A stretch of 64,000 bases of DNA from Adiantum capillus-veneris (GCA_014529385.2 CM043942.1:24764469-24828468), one strand, 5' to 3'. Shown: positions 39,336 through 51,922, numbered from the stretch's first letter. Notes: generated by a model from the sequence alone, not told the origin. A program made the numbers and translations.

Positions 39336-40237
39336 GGGGATGATGACCATTGAACCGCATTCAATTGTTTAATGGAGAAAATCTTTAGCGACGTTCAATT
39401 GTTCTTTGATAATGTCATCATCTACTTCAAGTCCTTGGAGGAGCACAAGCAACATCTCTAGGTAATTTTTCAAGCTTTGAGGGAGAACAAGCTTTTTATC
39501 AATCAAAAGAAGAGTGATTTTTCCTTCAAGAGATTCAATACTTAGGTCATATTATCTCTCAAGATGATATCCATATGGATCCATTAAAATTGGAGGTAAC
39601 AAAAGCATGGCCTAATCCAAGGAATCTACATGAGCTACAAAGCTTTATTTGGTATGTGTGCATACTATAGATGCTTCATAGAAAATTTTTCTCAAATAGC
39701 ATGACCATTACATGACTTAAAAAATACAAATGTTAAGTACTCATGAACTGCTAAAGAGAAGAATGCTTTTTACAAGCTCAAAGACAATCTTACCTCCCAA
39801 CCAGTGCTTATGCTTCTGGGTCTCTCAAAGCCATTTGAGGTCCAATGTTATGCTTGTGGTGATTACCTTGGAGCAATATTGCTTCATGAAGGGCATGCCA
39901 TAGCATACGAGAGCCAAAGGCTCAATACTGATGAACAGGTCTTGGGCATATATGAAAAAGAGCTTTTAGCTATTCTACATGCCCTAGACACATGGAAGCA
40001 CTATCTATTGGGGACTCCATTTATTTTGAAAATGGACCACCAAAGTCTCAAGTACTTTATGACGCAAACCAAGCTTTTTGACAAACAAATAAGGTGGGAA
40101 AATTTTCTTTTGCAATTTTTATTTTCATATTTTTCACATCACAGGTAAGCATAATCAAGTTGCCGATGCACTTTCACAATGACCAAGAGTCAATGCGGTG
40201 TCTATAGCAGCTCACAAGGATCTATCTTCTATTATAT
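39336..40237 (+). pseudogene. Element F RT remnant and RNase H
   Basis: The first two-thirds of RT (the blocks before the catalytic Asp pair) is deleted between 39350 and 39385. The catalytic region is altered (FFDNVIIYFKS in place of FFDDIIIYS). The thumb continues (LEEHKQHL) with several stops. RNase H is open at 39804-40148 (FEVQCYACGDYLGAILLHEG, YEKELLAILHALDTWKHYLLG, LKMDHQSLKYFM) and then breaks. The first RNase H Asp is replaced by Tyr (CYACGD against CDACGD). The element is interrupted at about 40237. Confidence 0.85.
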
Positions 40238-41300
40238 AAAGACATAATTCTGGGAAAAATACATAATTCTGGGACAATTCTTTGCAGTTATCACTTGACT
40301 TCTTGTTGTCTATGTTTCACTATTATCCGGTGGTAGTGGTTGTCAAGCAAAGCTAACAAATATTGTGTTGGGTTTGTCATGTTAGTGAGTGAATTGTATT
40401 GGGTGGAACATCTAGGATAAATTAGAGTGGTTTGGATGTAAAATCCCAAACCTCATTTTGCAAATTTATGCAGTGTATCGAGATGTTATGGTTACCTTCT
40501 ACAACATCAAAAACACCACAAAGCAAGACTTTTTTGCAATGCAAAACTATATAAAACTTATGGATGATAGATGATACTTGATCAAGCTATGTGTTTTAAG
40601 CAACAACACATATGAATATCTCACCAATACATAAACCAGAGTGTGCTAAGATTTTGTGCTCACATTCTACATCATAAAGTTAGCACCACAATGCAAGACT
40701 GCAATACAAAATGCATAGAATTGACGAATGATAAAAGAGACACACAAATAGTACATCTGCACATAAAAAGTAAGACTTCTCAATCTTGCATGCAATTTGA
40801 GATGGTCTAGGGATGTTAGACATTGAGTACCAAAAATAGCTAAGAAATAATAGTTGCAAGAAGTCCCAAACTTGTAGTTTTCATGATGTTAAAAGCCCCT
40901 CTACATGTAAACAAACATGCTATAAGGTGTGTTGTTGATTTACTAGGAGGACATGTTAGTGTACATCAACACTTGATGAAAAAAATGAAAATTTTGAAGG
41001 ATTCTATAGTGTCTGACGAGGATGATAAATAAGCTTGAGTTTGAGAAGCTACATTACAAGATCTTGTATAAATAGAAGAAGAACACCATAGCAAGATTAT
41101 ATAGTTTGAGAGAATCCATTAAATACAACACTTTGTGTGACTAAATTACAAGAAGAAACACTATCTTGACATACACGTGAAAATGTGGGCACGAGTTGAA
41201 AGGCAACCTTGACTTGGACACCGTAAAAATGCCACTTCCTTAATCCGTCATGCCATGGTTGATTTGGGCTACACATTGGCTCAAACTTGAGTTTGACCCC

Positions 41301-41480
41301 CTTTGCACTTCACATGGCTTGAACTTTGACATTGAGCACCTTTGCACTTCAGATTGTTCGAATTTTGAAATCGAGCACCTTTGCACTTCACATGGCAACT
41401 TGAAGTTGAGATTGAATGTCTCTGCACTTCACGAGGAGGCTCATAGCTCAAACTTAAGATTGAACTCCTTTGCACATCAA
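41301..41480. repeat. Short tandem array with TTTGCACTTCA core
   Basis: Five copies of (T)TTGCAC(T/A)TCA at about 41302, 41341, 41380, 41421 and 41469, each preceded by GAGCACC- or GACCCC-like sequence. The period is about 40-48 bp. Confidence 0.75.
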
Positions 41481-41785
41481 GATTCATTTCATTTGCACTG
41501 TTCTCAAAAAATGAAAAGACATGTCGAGCAAAAGACAAAAACCCACTTCAAACCTCAAAGGTATCAAATAGTCAAGTTCAAAATTTGAACTTGACAGTGA
41601 TTTTGAAACTGGCACCGCACTCTTATTGCTGCCGTCAATTTTAACCGAAGGAACACTAACGATGGAGATGTAGACAGGCTCACCATGACTAGTCCTCAGA
41701 TTGGGCAACGACTCTTGTCTCAGCTCCATGACGTTTCTGCTTCTCGGGTTGTTTCACCTCTTCAACAACACAAAAATTCATGCTC

Positions 41786-42012
41786 TGTTACCATATACAT
41801 GTAGTAGTGATGTGTGTGAACACACTAGGACCGCCGGGGAATTTTTTCCCTCTTTAGAAGGTTTTTTCCCCCGTGCATTGTATATACGCCCATCACTCTA
41901 GGGCTATCTTTCTTTCCATTGCACACTAAGTAATACACTCTCCATTGTGTGCCTTGAGCTTCCTTCGTCTTCTCCAAGCTGTGTGGGTTTCTATGCAACC
42001 CTAATTCCAACA
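41786..42012 (+). repeat. Element H 5' LTR (Ty1/copia)
   Basis: 227 bp, TGTTACCATA...ATTCCAACA, with a TATA box (TATATA) at 41881-41886. A TGG primer site follows two bases after the CA. No second LTR was found. Confidence 0.75.
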
Positions 42013-42014
42013 AT

Positions 42015-42024
42015 TGGTATCAGA
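42015..42024 (+). promoter_or_regulatory. Primer binding site of element H
   Basis: TGGTATCAGA followed by TCAGG, a near match to the initiator tRNA-Met site. Confidence 0.8.
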
Positions 42025-42374
42025 TCAGGTTGCGTCCTCCCGGGTTCAGTCGCCAGCTGCTCCAGCACATGCCTGCTCACTTTCTCCAATTTCAGTGAGC
42101 TTTGGCGAGCGTTCGCAGGTCGACAAATACTTCAGGATATCTCGTAGAGCTTGGTCTGCTCAGATTTTCAATTTGGGCTCATTTTGGCCTCCATTTCCAC
42201 TACAGACAGGTCTGCATAGGCAATTTCATCATTTTGTGTAGAATTTTTGTCAGTGCCGTTTTTTGCATAACAGGTGCCTTATAGTCTTCTAAGGTTTGTG
42301 CTATATAGCACATATTGTTCCTGCTCCGTTTCTCCTATTTTTGGACAGTTTTCACATCAGGTGCAACGTTTACC

Positions 42375-43280
42375 ATGGCTGACAACAACAACACAGATGT
42401 GTTCAAGATGTTTGTTGCTAAGGACAGGTTGGATGGGGACAACTACCCTATGTGGGCTTATATGATGCAACATGTTCTTGTGTCAAAGGGCATCTGGAAC
42501 ATTGTGCAGGGCATTGATCTACGTCCTGGTTCTGAGGATGTAGGCGATGTTGAGGATGTTGCAGGTCTTGCTGCTGCTAGAGTTGTTTTGCCTACGGTAG
42601 AACAAGATCGTTGGGATGTTAAGGATGCACATGCTCATGCATTGATTGTGTTTCTATGAAGCGCACCATTGTTCCTCACATCCGTTCAACAAAATCTGCA
42701 AAATAGGCTTGGGATATTTTGGCTGGTCTTTATGCAAGTTGCAATGAGGCTAAAATTGCTTTGCTGCGTAAAGAGTTGGAGTCAAAGATTATGCATGAGG
42801 AAGATGATATGGACACTTCCCTTGCTAGTGTCAAGGATATCAATGAGCAACTCATTTCTGCAGGTGAAGTCATTTCAGACAGTTCCCTTGTGCAGACTGT
42901 TCTTGATGCCTTACCCGATTCTTACCAGACTTTTGCTAGTACTTGGAGACTTATGACCCAAGGAAATCCAGAAGTTGTCAAGTTTGATACATTATGCACA
43001 TTGCTGTTGCAAGAGTCACTTTCCAGAAAAAACAGGACTAGGAAGCGTGCAGTTGAATAGGCTTGTATTACTTCTCAAAGAAAGGGTGGTAACAGCAATG
43101 CAACCACTTCTTATGGTTCTGCTGCGAGTGGCAAAACTTCTATTCCTAGTGCTTCTACTGGCAACACTTCGTCTGGCAATTCTGGTGATAAGGGCAAAAA
43201 GAAGATGCATTGCCATTATTGTAAAGCTAATGATCACTTGATCAAGTCGTGTCCTAAGTTGAAGGCCAAAGAGGCTTAGA
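42375..43280 (+). pseudogene. gag: Element H gag
   Basis: ATG 42375 opens MADNNNTDVFKMFVAKDRLDG, with the copia gag motif LDGDNYPMWAYMMQHVL. The frame shifts at about 42655 and stops at about 42705. It continues WDILAGLYASCNEAKIALL, DSYQTFASTWRL and a TAG at 43058. A zinc knuckle CHYCKANDHLIKSC lies near 43205-43246. Three or four disruptions. The domain order is that of a copia gag (UBN2-type) joined in frame to protease downstream. Confidence 0.85.
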
Positions 43281-44155
43281 AGAAAGAGGGTGGTTCCACT
43301 ACAAATGCGGCCATTGTTGAGTCTTTTGTAAAAGGAGACTGTAATACTGATGTTGATGCAGAATGGGCTTTTAGTGCGAAGTGCACTCACAATCCTACTA
43401 TCCATGATGCATGCTTGTCAGTTGCTGCAGATTCACGTGTGTGGTATTTCGACAGTGGTGCTACAAAGCACATTACCTCACATCGTGAATTGTTTACCTC
43501 TCTCGAGTCTGTCCCTCATGGGAATTCAGTCACTTGTGCCAACAATGCCTCTTATCCAGTTCATGGAGTTGGAAAGATTGTGCTTACTGCTGCTAATGGC
43601 AGTTCTTTCACACTTGTTGATGCACTTTATGTACCTGGGAGCAAGAAGAATCTCTTGTCTGTATCCACACTTTCTAGACTTGGACTTGTAGTCAAATTTG
43701 TGGATTACAGATGTACAGTTCATGATCTCAATTTTGGTGATGAAATTGTTGCATCTGGCCTTTTGTGCCGTGGGCTGTATAATCTCACTTTGTATGACAA
43801 GTGTGGACAAAATTTTACAAACGCTATTGGAGATTCAAGGGCTATTTCAGGTGCAAAACTTTGGCATGCACGTTTTGGTCATCTGAATTTTTCCAGCTTG
43901 CTGCGTTTGCAGAAATCTGATATGGTTTCTCTTTTGCTGCCTCTTGAAGCACCTGTCAAACATGTTTGTGAAGGTTGTATTTTGGGTAAGATGCAGCGTT
44001 CTAACTTTCCAAAGGATGGTTCAGTTCGGGCCACGTGCACATTGCAGCTTGTGCATAGTGATATTTGTGGACCCATGCAAACTCCGTCCTTGGGCAATTA
44101 CCTGTACTTCGTGACTTTCATTGATGATTACTTCAGGCATGCATGGGTATTTTAA
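43281..44155 (+). pseudogene. Element H protease and partial integrase
   Basis: Open from 43415 to 44155. The retropepsin active site is WYFDSGATKHIT near 43443, followed by YVPGSKKNLLSVSTL. The GAG_pre-integrase zinc region has LWHARFGHLNFSSL and CEGCILGK. The integrase core begins VHSDICGPMQTPS with its first catalytic Asp, then VTFIDDYFRHAWVF and a TAA. The second and third catalytic residues are missing because the element is cut off here. Confidence 0.88.
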
Positions 44156-44461
44156 CTATACTTCTTTTCACCTTCAAGTGTCTAACTGCTTTTTATGCTT
44201 ATTTTGCAATTGGACCTTCCCCCCTCCTCCAAGAACTGTTTCAATTTTTTCTTTTCAACTTAAACCTTGTTGAAAAAAGTATATTATGCATGCATGTGAA
44301 ATTTTAAATTTTGCTAAGCAAAAGGAAAGGTCCATCTCCCTTTTCCCATGCCATGTATTTGTTCAGCTTACCTTGGGATGGTGCACTTTGTGGAGAGAGA
44401 AGTTGGCAATAAAGCCTCATTAAGGAGTCCTTCTACGAGTCAGAAACTATGTTGTACCCTC

Positions 44462-44935
44462 CAAATGTTTGCCTAGGTGGAGGCTAAAACTAATGCTTGA
44501 ACCTCCACCCAATAGGAGGCTCAAACTTAAGCTCGAGCCTCCTTGTGATTCTCCTTGGGTGGAGGCTCGAGATTAACTTTGAACTTATGTTCGAGCCTCT
44601 AGGTGGTTAGAGGCACATGCTTCAAGTTAATCTCCCCCACCTGAGGCTTGAAACTTAAGTTTGTTCTTCCACTCAAAGAGAATAACCTGATTGAGCTTAA
44701 TTAAGCCTCTAGCCACCGAGAGGCTCAAAATTAAGTTTGAGCCTCCACCCAAGAAAAATTACCTTGGGGTTTGAACTTAAGCCTCCACCCACTCAAGTTA
44801 GAGCCTCCACCCAACAAAAAGTGGGCAGAATCACGAGGAGACTCAAACCTCTACCTACACGAGGCTCGAACTAGGAGACTCAAACCTCCACCTATAGGAG
44901 GCTCAAACTTAAGTTCGATCCTCCACCAAAAGAGA
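44462..44935. repeat. Palindrome-rich minisatellite (GAGGCTCAAACTTAAG family)
   Basis: About ten variants of GAGGCTCAAACTTAAG(C/T)TCGAGCCTCCACCC, in which GAGGCTC and GAGCCTC form inverted arms around an AACTTAAGTT-like centre. Spacing is irregular (about 35-60 bp). It lies directly downstream of copia element H. No coding frame. Confidence 0.8.
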
Positions 44936-46233
44936 ATTGCCAAGGGTTTTTTCATGAACTGCAAGAGGGATCAGAAAGTGGTAAGGTGACAAGGAAATTG
45001 CTTAGTGGGAAGGAGGTTTGTGTGAAAAGGACATGATTAGGGTAGGCCCATGATCAGAGCTTGGTAAATGCAGTCCCAGCTCCCTCTTTCTCCTTGTCTA
45101 CATCTTTTCTAGGGGTGTTTATAATTATTATATTGAGATAGATCAGTGGTAATCAGATGTCAGAGCTCTAAATTTGAGGCTACTGGTTACTAAGGCAAAG
45201 CAATGAGTGGCTATATTGGTTGGGCCCTTGGCAGCACCATTTACAAGTACATTGATGGACCGCATTGAGTGCTAGAGATGATAGAGTAGAGTTTCGGATG
45301 ATGCAGTCCACCAACCAACTATAGTAAGCATCTTGATACTAATTACATAGCTCAACTAGAAGCTTATATATAGTATTGCTACTAGTGACGTTTCTCGGGG
45401 GATTCACTATGTGTAAAACTACCATATCACGTGCGTTCAAGACATGTTTGTAAAACCCCTTAACTGTGAATTTTTTTAGGAATATAATGTACCCTTTTCT
45501 TTTAAAATCTGTAAGTTTGAAAAAATAATGCCCTTCTGTATATATATTTTTGTTAGGAAGCATCATGTGTATTGTTATTTTGACTTGTCTTTCACGATAG
45601 CTATAATTTTATGAGATAAAATTGGGGATGATATGTGTTATAACTTTCAGGTGCCACAATATTGGCCCTTGTACCTTAAATACTGTGAATTCATAAAATT
45701 TGGTGATTTCCCCTTATATTAAAAGAGAAAAATTGTGCATTATCCTCTTGAAATATTTCTTTTCTAACTAATCTTCCAACTAATAATATCTATTTTACAT
45801 ATAATTATTCTCCTATTTGTAATCTGTAGTGCCTAATAAAGCAAAGCTAGACTTCAAATTTACAATTACTATCCATTAAAAGGAAATTCACACAGCGATA
45901 AAAAAAGCATAGAAATTGTTTTTTTTTTTCCATTTTGCCACAAGGGCATACAAAATGCCACTTGAATTAGTGTCAAATTTCCTAGTACATTTGATGGAAG
46001 TGCTAATCATCGAGAAGTTTTGACTCACAGATAAAAAAACTTAAATACATGTCTCCAATACTGTGTGTCCCAATTCACTTGTTGAGTGACAAGTCTCGTG
46101 AAGTAGAACAATGAATTGAGGAGAAAATATAAGTAATTTGTCATTCCCAACCACTTGTTAGTGCCTCATTACTTACGACAAAAAAACATTGAGATTGCAA
46201 GTCTCATTTAAAAATGGGACTTGAAATCAATTC

Positions 46234-47703
46234 CTAAATATGTCTTTAGATGAGTATGCTAATGACCATGACTTTAAAGATATAATGTTAGCCCTTGCAT
46301 TGGGTAAGAAAGAAGAACCATTCACCTTCCAAGATGGTTATCTTCTCCATGGAAATAGGCTATGTGTTACCCAATGCCTTCGTGAGATGAGAAATTCATG
46401 TTTGAGTCCCATGCTCCTCCCTATGTGGAGCATAGAGGCATTCAACTTACTCTTCAACGAGTAGAGACGTACTTCTATTGGCCTACCATAAAAGTAGACA
46501 TACAAGAGTATGTTTCAAAATGTGTGGTATGTCATAAGACCAAGTATGATAGAGGGAAGCAACCTAGGTTTACTCGAGCCATTGCCAATCCATTATTCAC
46601 CATGGGAGAGTATATATGATACGGATTTTATCTTTGGATTACCCAAGTCTATCGATGGGAATACAAGAATATGGAAAATAGTTGACAGGTTTAGCAAGCA
46701 AGCACACTCTATGCCTGTCAAAAAGACTATTAAGGCACATCAAATGGCAACCCTCTTCATATCCCAGATTTTCAAACACCATGGATTTCCAACATCCATC
46801 GTGTCACATAGAGATTCTAGAATGACCAATAATTTCCAGAAAAGTATATTTGAAAATCTAGGTACAAGATTGAATTTATGTTTGGCCGGCCTATCACCCA
46901 CAAACGGATGGCCATGGCCAAAGTGAGATAGCCAATCTTACGATTATCGATCTACTAAAGACTTATGTTACAGAAGTAGATCAACGCTCACAATGACAGA
47001 AGTACTTACCCCTTGTAGAGTATGCGTACAATTATATTGTCCATACTACTACGGGAAAGGCACCTTTTGAGATCATAGAGGGAAGACCTTAACATCCCTT
47101 GCTACTTAAGTACATGGGAAGATCTTTGCTACTGCCGATGAGTATAGCCGTGAACTACAAGAATCTTTCCAAAAGATTAGGGAGGCTATATCCATCTCTC
47201 AACAAAGGCAAAAGACTATTGCTAATAAGCACCAAAGGGCCTTAGCATTCAAAAAAAATGATTGGGTCTTACTCAAGTTTCCTAAGGCTCGATTGAGGGA
47301 AATGATGGGAAAAAATCATACGGGCCATCAAAAGTGTTATTCTAAAAGATACTATGGTTCTTTTCAAATCTTGAAGCCAATTAATGACATGGCTTATTGA
47401 CTCAAGTTGACCAACCATTGGATCATACAAAATGATTTCATGTGAGAGTACTTAAGGAATACGAAGGAGAGGCACCAAGAGAACCAATTATTGAAGACCC
47501 CCAAAAATCGAAGACCAAGAAGAGGTGGTACAACCTGAAGCTATCCTTACACATGAAGACAAGGTGCTACCGCATGGTAAGATTATCTGTCTATGTCTTA
47601 TTAAGTTCAAAAATTATCCTTTTGAAGATGCTAGATGGATGCAAGGAGTACAACTTAAGGATATTATGAACCTTGTGAATGCTTACAATGCTACATTAGA
47701 CTA
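46234..47703 (+). pseudogene. Element F integrase and chromodomain, degenerate
   Basis: It resumes exactly where F stopped at 40237 (LDEYANDHDFKDIMLALALGKKEEPF, shortened). It has the zinc finger remnants (HAPPYVEHRG, CVVCHKTK), DTDFIFGLPKS with the first catalytic Asp, SHRDSRM where Asp precedes the second block, and YNYIVH. The chromodomain end is near 47590-47700 (KNYPFEDARWMQG). At least eight stops or frameshifts. Compared with C the zinc finger and core are colinear, so the 6-kb insertion is the only large gap here. Confidence 0.88.
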
Positions 47704-48065
47704 AGCAAATGTACATGTTTCTTTAAAATGATCAATTTTTTTGTCTTATAAGACTAATTCTCTTTTCCTTGTGCACAAATTTAAATAGTATGCATGCTTA
47801 GAATCATGTTTGTGTTGACGATATCTCTCAAACACCAAGTAAAAATTGTGACTCTACTTTGGAATTATAATATGGACTAAAGATCAGACATGCTTGTGGG
47901 AGCTACATCTTCCAAGCACCGAATGAATTATTCATCCATCTTGGAATGATGTCATAGGGTAACAAGGGATCCTCTACCCGCTATGAAATGGACTAATGAC
48001 CAAGACTTTATCTTCTCTACCTCATAGCATAGTCAAGGAGGACTATGGTTTCATGGGAGCAGTAA
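47704..48065 (+). other. Element F 3' untranslated region
   Basis: Aligned along its length with 13136-13493 of family C (AGCAAATGTACA..., then GTATGCATGCTTAG..., then CATAGTC-rich sequence), diverged. It ends TTTCATGGGAGCAGTAA before the LTR TG at 48066. Confidence 0.8.
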
Positions 48066-51000
48066 TGCCATAAAATCTAATATCTATCTTTACCCAAATG
48101 AATTTATCATGTTAAATTGAACATCTAATATGGGGGAATAAAAGGAAAACAAGAGCTAGAACATAGATATGAGTTTTTAGGCCAAGGTCAGCGTAGGGCC
48201 AAAAGAGGATGGTTCCATCTCAGCTCGGGGAGTGCACTATGTAACCATGTTAATTTTTATATTCAATTTTGGAAAAATTTCCTAAAATTAATTTAGACAT
48301 GTTAAAAGAGGGGTTTTTTAAATATTCCACAAACGCACGTTATATAGGGGGTACTGAACGGTGAACCCCTCGAGCATCTTAGCAAGGGGTTACAAACCAA
48401 GGAGTTGCTATATTGCAGAACAATGCTTGAATAATGCAGCCTGGAAGACCTTAGGGTTAGCTTCATTAAAGAACTCCAATGCTGTGTAACTACTTAGACC
48501 TTAGGTTAAATCTAGGACTATGCTTGAGGACCCTGATAATTAAAAGTTCATGAGATGATTGACAACTAAGGTGCATGCTTGAAGGTAGGAATGTACTTGA
48601 ATTCATATCCAATCCCTACAAGGAGGGGGCAAGCACTTGAGGCTAGGGGCATGAGAGAGGCCATGCACTTTCTAACCACATGCTCGATGACTAAGGTGCT
48701 TAACACTAGTTTGGTATCAAAAAGGACACTTTAGTGTCCTTTTTTCACAAATTTAAATAAAATGGTACATGAAATCTAGAACACATCTCAAGAAATGCTT
48801 TTGCAAACTTATAAAATGTTATTCAAAGTACTCATAGAAATTATAATCCCTCACTTTGGATCATAACCTCAATAGTAACTACACTCATAAAAAGAACCTA
48901 CTCAAAACAACATTCAATGTTTCATTAAAACTCGTACTCTAGCCTAAGAAAAACATGAGCAGGGTGCATGCAATAATCCGTGGTAACTACTTATATATGT
49001 GTTTGATATTTTTGCAATTGTCATGTGAGAAAAAAATCCTTTGTGACTAGAATTAAATATAGAAAGTCCTATGGGTCAAATATGCAACATTCACAAATTC
49101 AACTAATAATCACAAAAAACATTTAGTTCATCTAAATTTACAAATTTTTATGATGCATATATACTAGATCTCTGACTCCATTACATAAGGTGATAATTTT
49201 TAATGATTATGCAAGCCACATTTGGTGATTTATGGCATATCCAAAAAACTGCGCATGTTGTAATTATGTTTTTTAATTTATCAAATATAAGCATTAAAAT
49301 AAAGTCCACTTTTGGATTCTTTTGTTCATCTCACTTATTTGTATACAAATGCCTCATATGGACACAATTGGGAGATTTATATACACACTTTCATTTGTTT
49401 TTCTAGAAATTTGTTTTTTGCAAGAAATTACGCACTACAATTTTTTTAAAATGAGGTTAACTTACAAGATGCCTATGAGTTTGAACCCTTGAAAAATACT
49501 TAGTTGATGGGTATTGACCTATAAATACATTATACACCTTAGGTTTTGTCCCATACTCTCATCATGTTAATGCAAGAGGACTTGAAAGACCAAAATTTTC
49601 CTCTTTGTCAGCATTTTCAAGATTTTTGTGTTTTGATTATAGAAAAAATCTAGTCTCACAACTAGGTTATGAAGCTCAATTTCTTGCTATAATAAGTTTT
49701 TTCCTATTCATACACCTTGAAATCTATGCAAAATCTTATTTTTATGAGAGGTTAAATTCAATTTACGAAAATTTTGTTAAAACTGCACTAAATTTTTATG
49801 ATTTTTCATCTTAAAACTTATCATTATAATCTTAATTTGGTATTAATTTTGGAAAAAGTAAAATTTGGCTATGTTCTTCACCTCATAGCTGACCTAATAT
49901 ATGAATTTTTTAATGGATTCAACAAATAATTATGACAAGTTGCTAGAAAAACAAGACACTTTATTGTCTCGGGACTTTTGAGTGTCCAATTACAGAACTA
50001 GTGTTAAGCATGTAGGGGGCCAAGTTTCTTCGGGCCTTGAAAGTCAACATGCATGCCTACAAAGGAGGGGGAGAGCCACACAAGTAGGGGATGAGGTTGA
50101 ATGACTCCCCTTTCTCCCAAAGGGCACCCCTTGCTCAAGAGTCAAAAGGGACACATATCAAGCCCCTAGCTAAGTTGCCCCCATACTGTGCCTAAAGCCT
50201 ATTGGTTGAGACCTAGAAATGACCAATGAGAATTTAAATAATTTAATTAATTGTTTAATCATTTATCAAGTCCTCTCTCTCAAAGAGAAAAGGAGGAAAC
50301 TTGTCCAAAGGCTACCTCTACTACTTGCCTTGACCTAGGCTTGTGATTGGCTACTCTTGAGAGAGCCAATGAGCACAAAGCATGAGCTAGGATGAGGGGT
50401 CAACCCAAGCAACTAGGGGGATTGCTTTCAAGGTATAATCTTTCACATACACTCACACACACTCTCATTTTGTGAAGTGCCGAGTGCAAGAACTCCATCG
50501 CCTTCTCCAAGCCTGTTGAGGAGTTGAGAGCGTACTCTGACACTCTTGGCTATGGAATGAAAATCCAACCAAGATCCATGATCCAATGATTAAGGTTGCC
50601 ATCTTTTCCATCTTCATTACTATGCTATTATGTTATGGTAAGCAAGAAGAGTCATGATAAGTATGGAACTATCTCTTTCTCATATGTTACTTCTTCTTCT
50701 TCTTCCCTACCCTCATTCCCCACTGGCTCTCTCCAACTTTGAAGGTGTTTGAGGCCTTGGGACTGAGGCCGAGGATGGTTAATGCGTTTACAAAGGTTAT
50801 GTTATGCTTGTGATGCATGAAGTTTTCCATCTTTATTGCATCACTTAGGTCTCAAGGAACCCAAGATTGTATTGTATCAAGTCTCTCTTTATGGGAGAAT
50901 CTATAATACAAAACACTTTTGGAGGGGGGATTGGCTCCACATAAATTCAATCCTCAATATTTGTCAAGTTCTCTAATTATCTCTCTTACAAAAGTATTAT

Positions 51001-51118
51001 TCATGCCATGTTAATTAAGTATAATGGTTATGTTGATATAGTTAATTAAGTTCACCTTCTACTTTCTCAAAGTAGTGTCTTCCGCTATTCTCAATGTTCA
51101 TAGGCCATTTCCATTACA
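48066..51118 (+). repeat. Element F 3' LTR, with a CACTA-like insert
   Basis: It starts TGCCATAAAATC and ends CCATTACA; both ends and several interior blocks match the C LTR (CAAAACACTTTTGGAGGGGGG against the same block in C at 14850). Without the 1300-bp insert it is about 1.75 kb against 1.6 kb in C. ATTGG/CCAAT motif pairs are retained near 50198-50240 and 50343-50375. The insert is at 48704-50003. Confidence 0.82.
48704..50003. mobile_element. Non-autonomous CACTA-like DNA transposon
   Basis: The ends are CACTAGTTTGGTATC and the complement of CACTAGTTCTGTAATT, followed inward by GGACACT on both sides and by subterminal palindromes (AAAGGACACTTTAGTGTCC). This is close to the usual plant CACTA terminal pattern. 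TTAA flanks both ends (48700-48703 and 50004-50007), while CACTA elements normally give 3-bp duplications, so the target site is ambiguous. The 1.3-kb AT-rich interior has no transposase frame. Confidence 0.72.
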
Positions 51119-51874
51119 CAACTATATAAAAACTAAGGATGAAAGTGTGTCAAGAGATAGAGGAGGATAGAGATTGAGCTCTTGCAAGAACACACACACA
51201 CAAAGATGGAGGAAAAATACTATATTTCTTCTTCTTCTCACTAATTCAAGATAAGAGGTCTACAACTTCTTGGCATGAAACATGGTTTTGTGCCAACTGT
51301 ATGCTGCTAAGGTTGTCACAATAAATGAAAACCGGCCTCTTTACTGCTGTGAAGTAGAATTCCCAACCATGCTACCTCACATGCCGCCCCGGGGGATTCG
51401 CTCTCTATACAAAAGGGGACGCCACCTGCGAGCGGACAACTTTGATAAAACCCCTATATACGACTCATATTAGGGAATATGATCCCCCTTTCTACGCTTA
51501 TATGATAATCAATGAAGAAAACTATAATACCCCTACCTTACATATAGATTTTAGGTCTTACATGATCTAACTAAGTAAAACTAGTCAAAGAGTGTGTAAC
51601 ATAGTGAGACTGGCAATGTATTAAGGAACCACTTGTGTTGATAACTAGATGTACCCTCAATGTGTCTTACTTTGACTTTTGAACTATGTGCTCAATCAGC
51701 TTGCACTCTGGCTACTCGTCCAATTCCGACCCATCCAAAGCTGGTGTAAATCAACCCTTGACTTGCTCCAAATCTGCCCTTATCTATGACCGGCTTGATG
51801 CAAAATTTGATTAGAACTAGCCTCTTAAGCATGGGCATTAAGCTCAAGGCTGGGCTATCCACAGAGTGGACACT

Positions 51875-51876
<2 letters not shown>
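51119..51876. other. Unassigned stretch between element F and copia element I
   Basis: No gene. A TATATAAAA string at about 51125 and a short CA run at 51192 are present. Part of this may be the left portion of the element I LTR, whose boundary I could not fix. Confidence 0.5.

Positions 51877-51920
<44 letters not shown>
51877..51920. repeat. (AG)n microsatellite
   Basis: About 22 AG dinucleotides. Confidence 0.97.

Positions 51921-51922
<2 letters not shown>

Larger units (their letters stand above)
41786..44155 (+). mobile_element. Element H: truncated Ty1/copia retrotransposon
   Basis: A short LTR, Met-type primer site, gag, protease and the first part of integrase in copia order (protease-integrase before RT). 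The sequence stops matching at about 44155 inside the integrase core, so the integrase end, RT, RNase H and the 3' LTR are lost. Confidence 0.85.
40238..46233. other. Six-kb segment interrupting element F
   Basis: Foreign to family C. Left and right edges carry a short inverted match (TAAAGACATA near 40238 and its complement near 46227-46236), but I could not show a target duplication. It contains a short tandem array at 41301-41480, the truncated copia element H (41786-44155), a palindrome-rich minisatellite (44462-44935) and otherwise unrecognised AT-rich sequence (40240-41300, 44950-46230). Confidence 0.6.
37240..51118 (+). mobile_element. Element F: old degraded relative of family C, interrupted
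   Basis: The leader and gag start (ATG 37403) match element C, followed by degenerate gag, protease, an RT deletion and RNase H to about 40237. After a foreign 6-kb stretch, integrase and chromodomain resume at 46234 and the 3' LTR is 48066-51118. The 5' LTR is absent, replaced by element G. Many stops and frameshifts and clear divergence from C make it much older. Confidence 0.85.
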
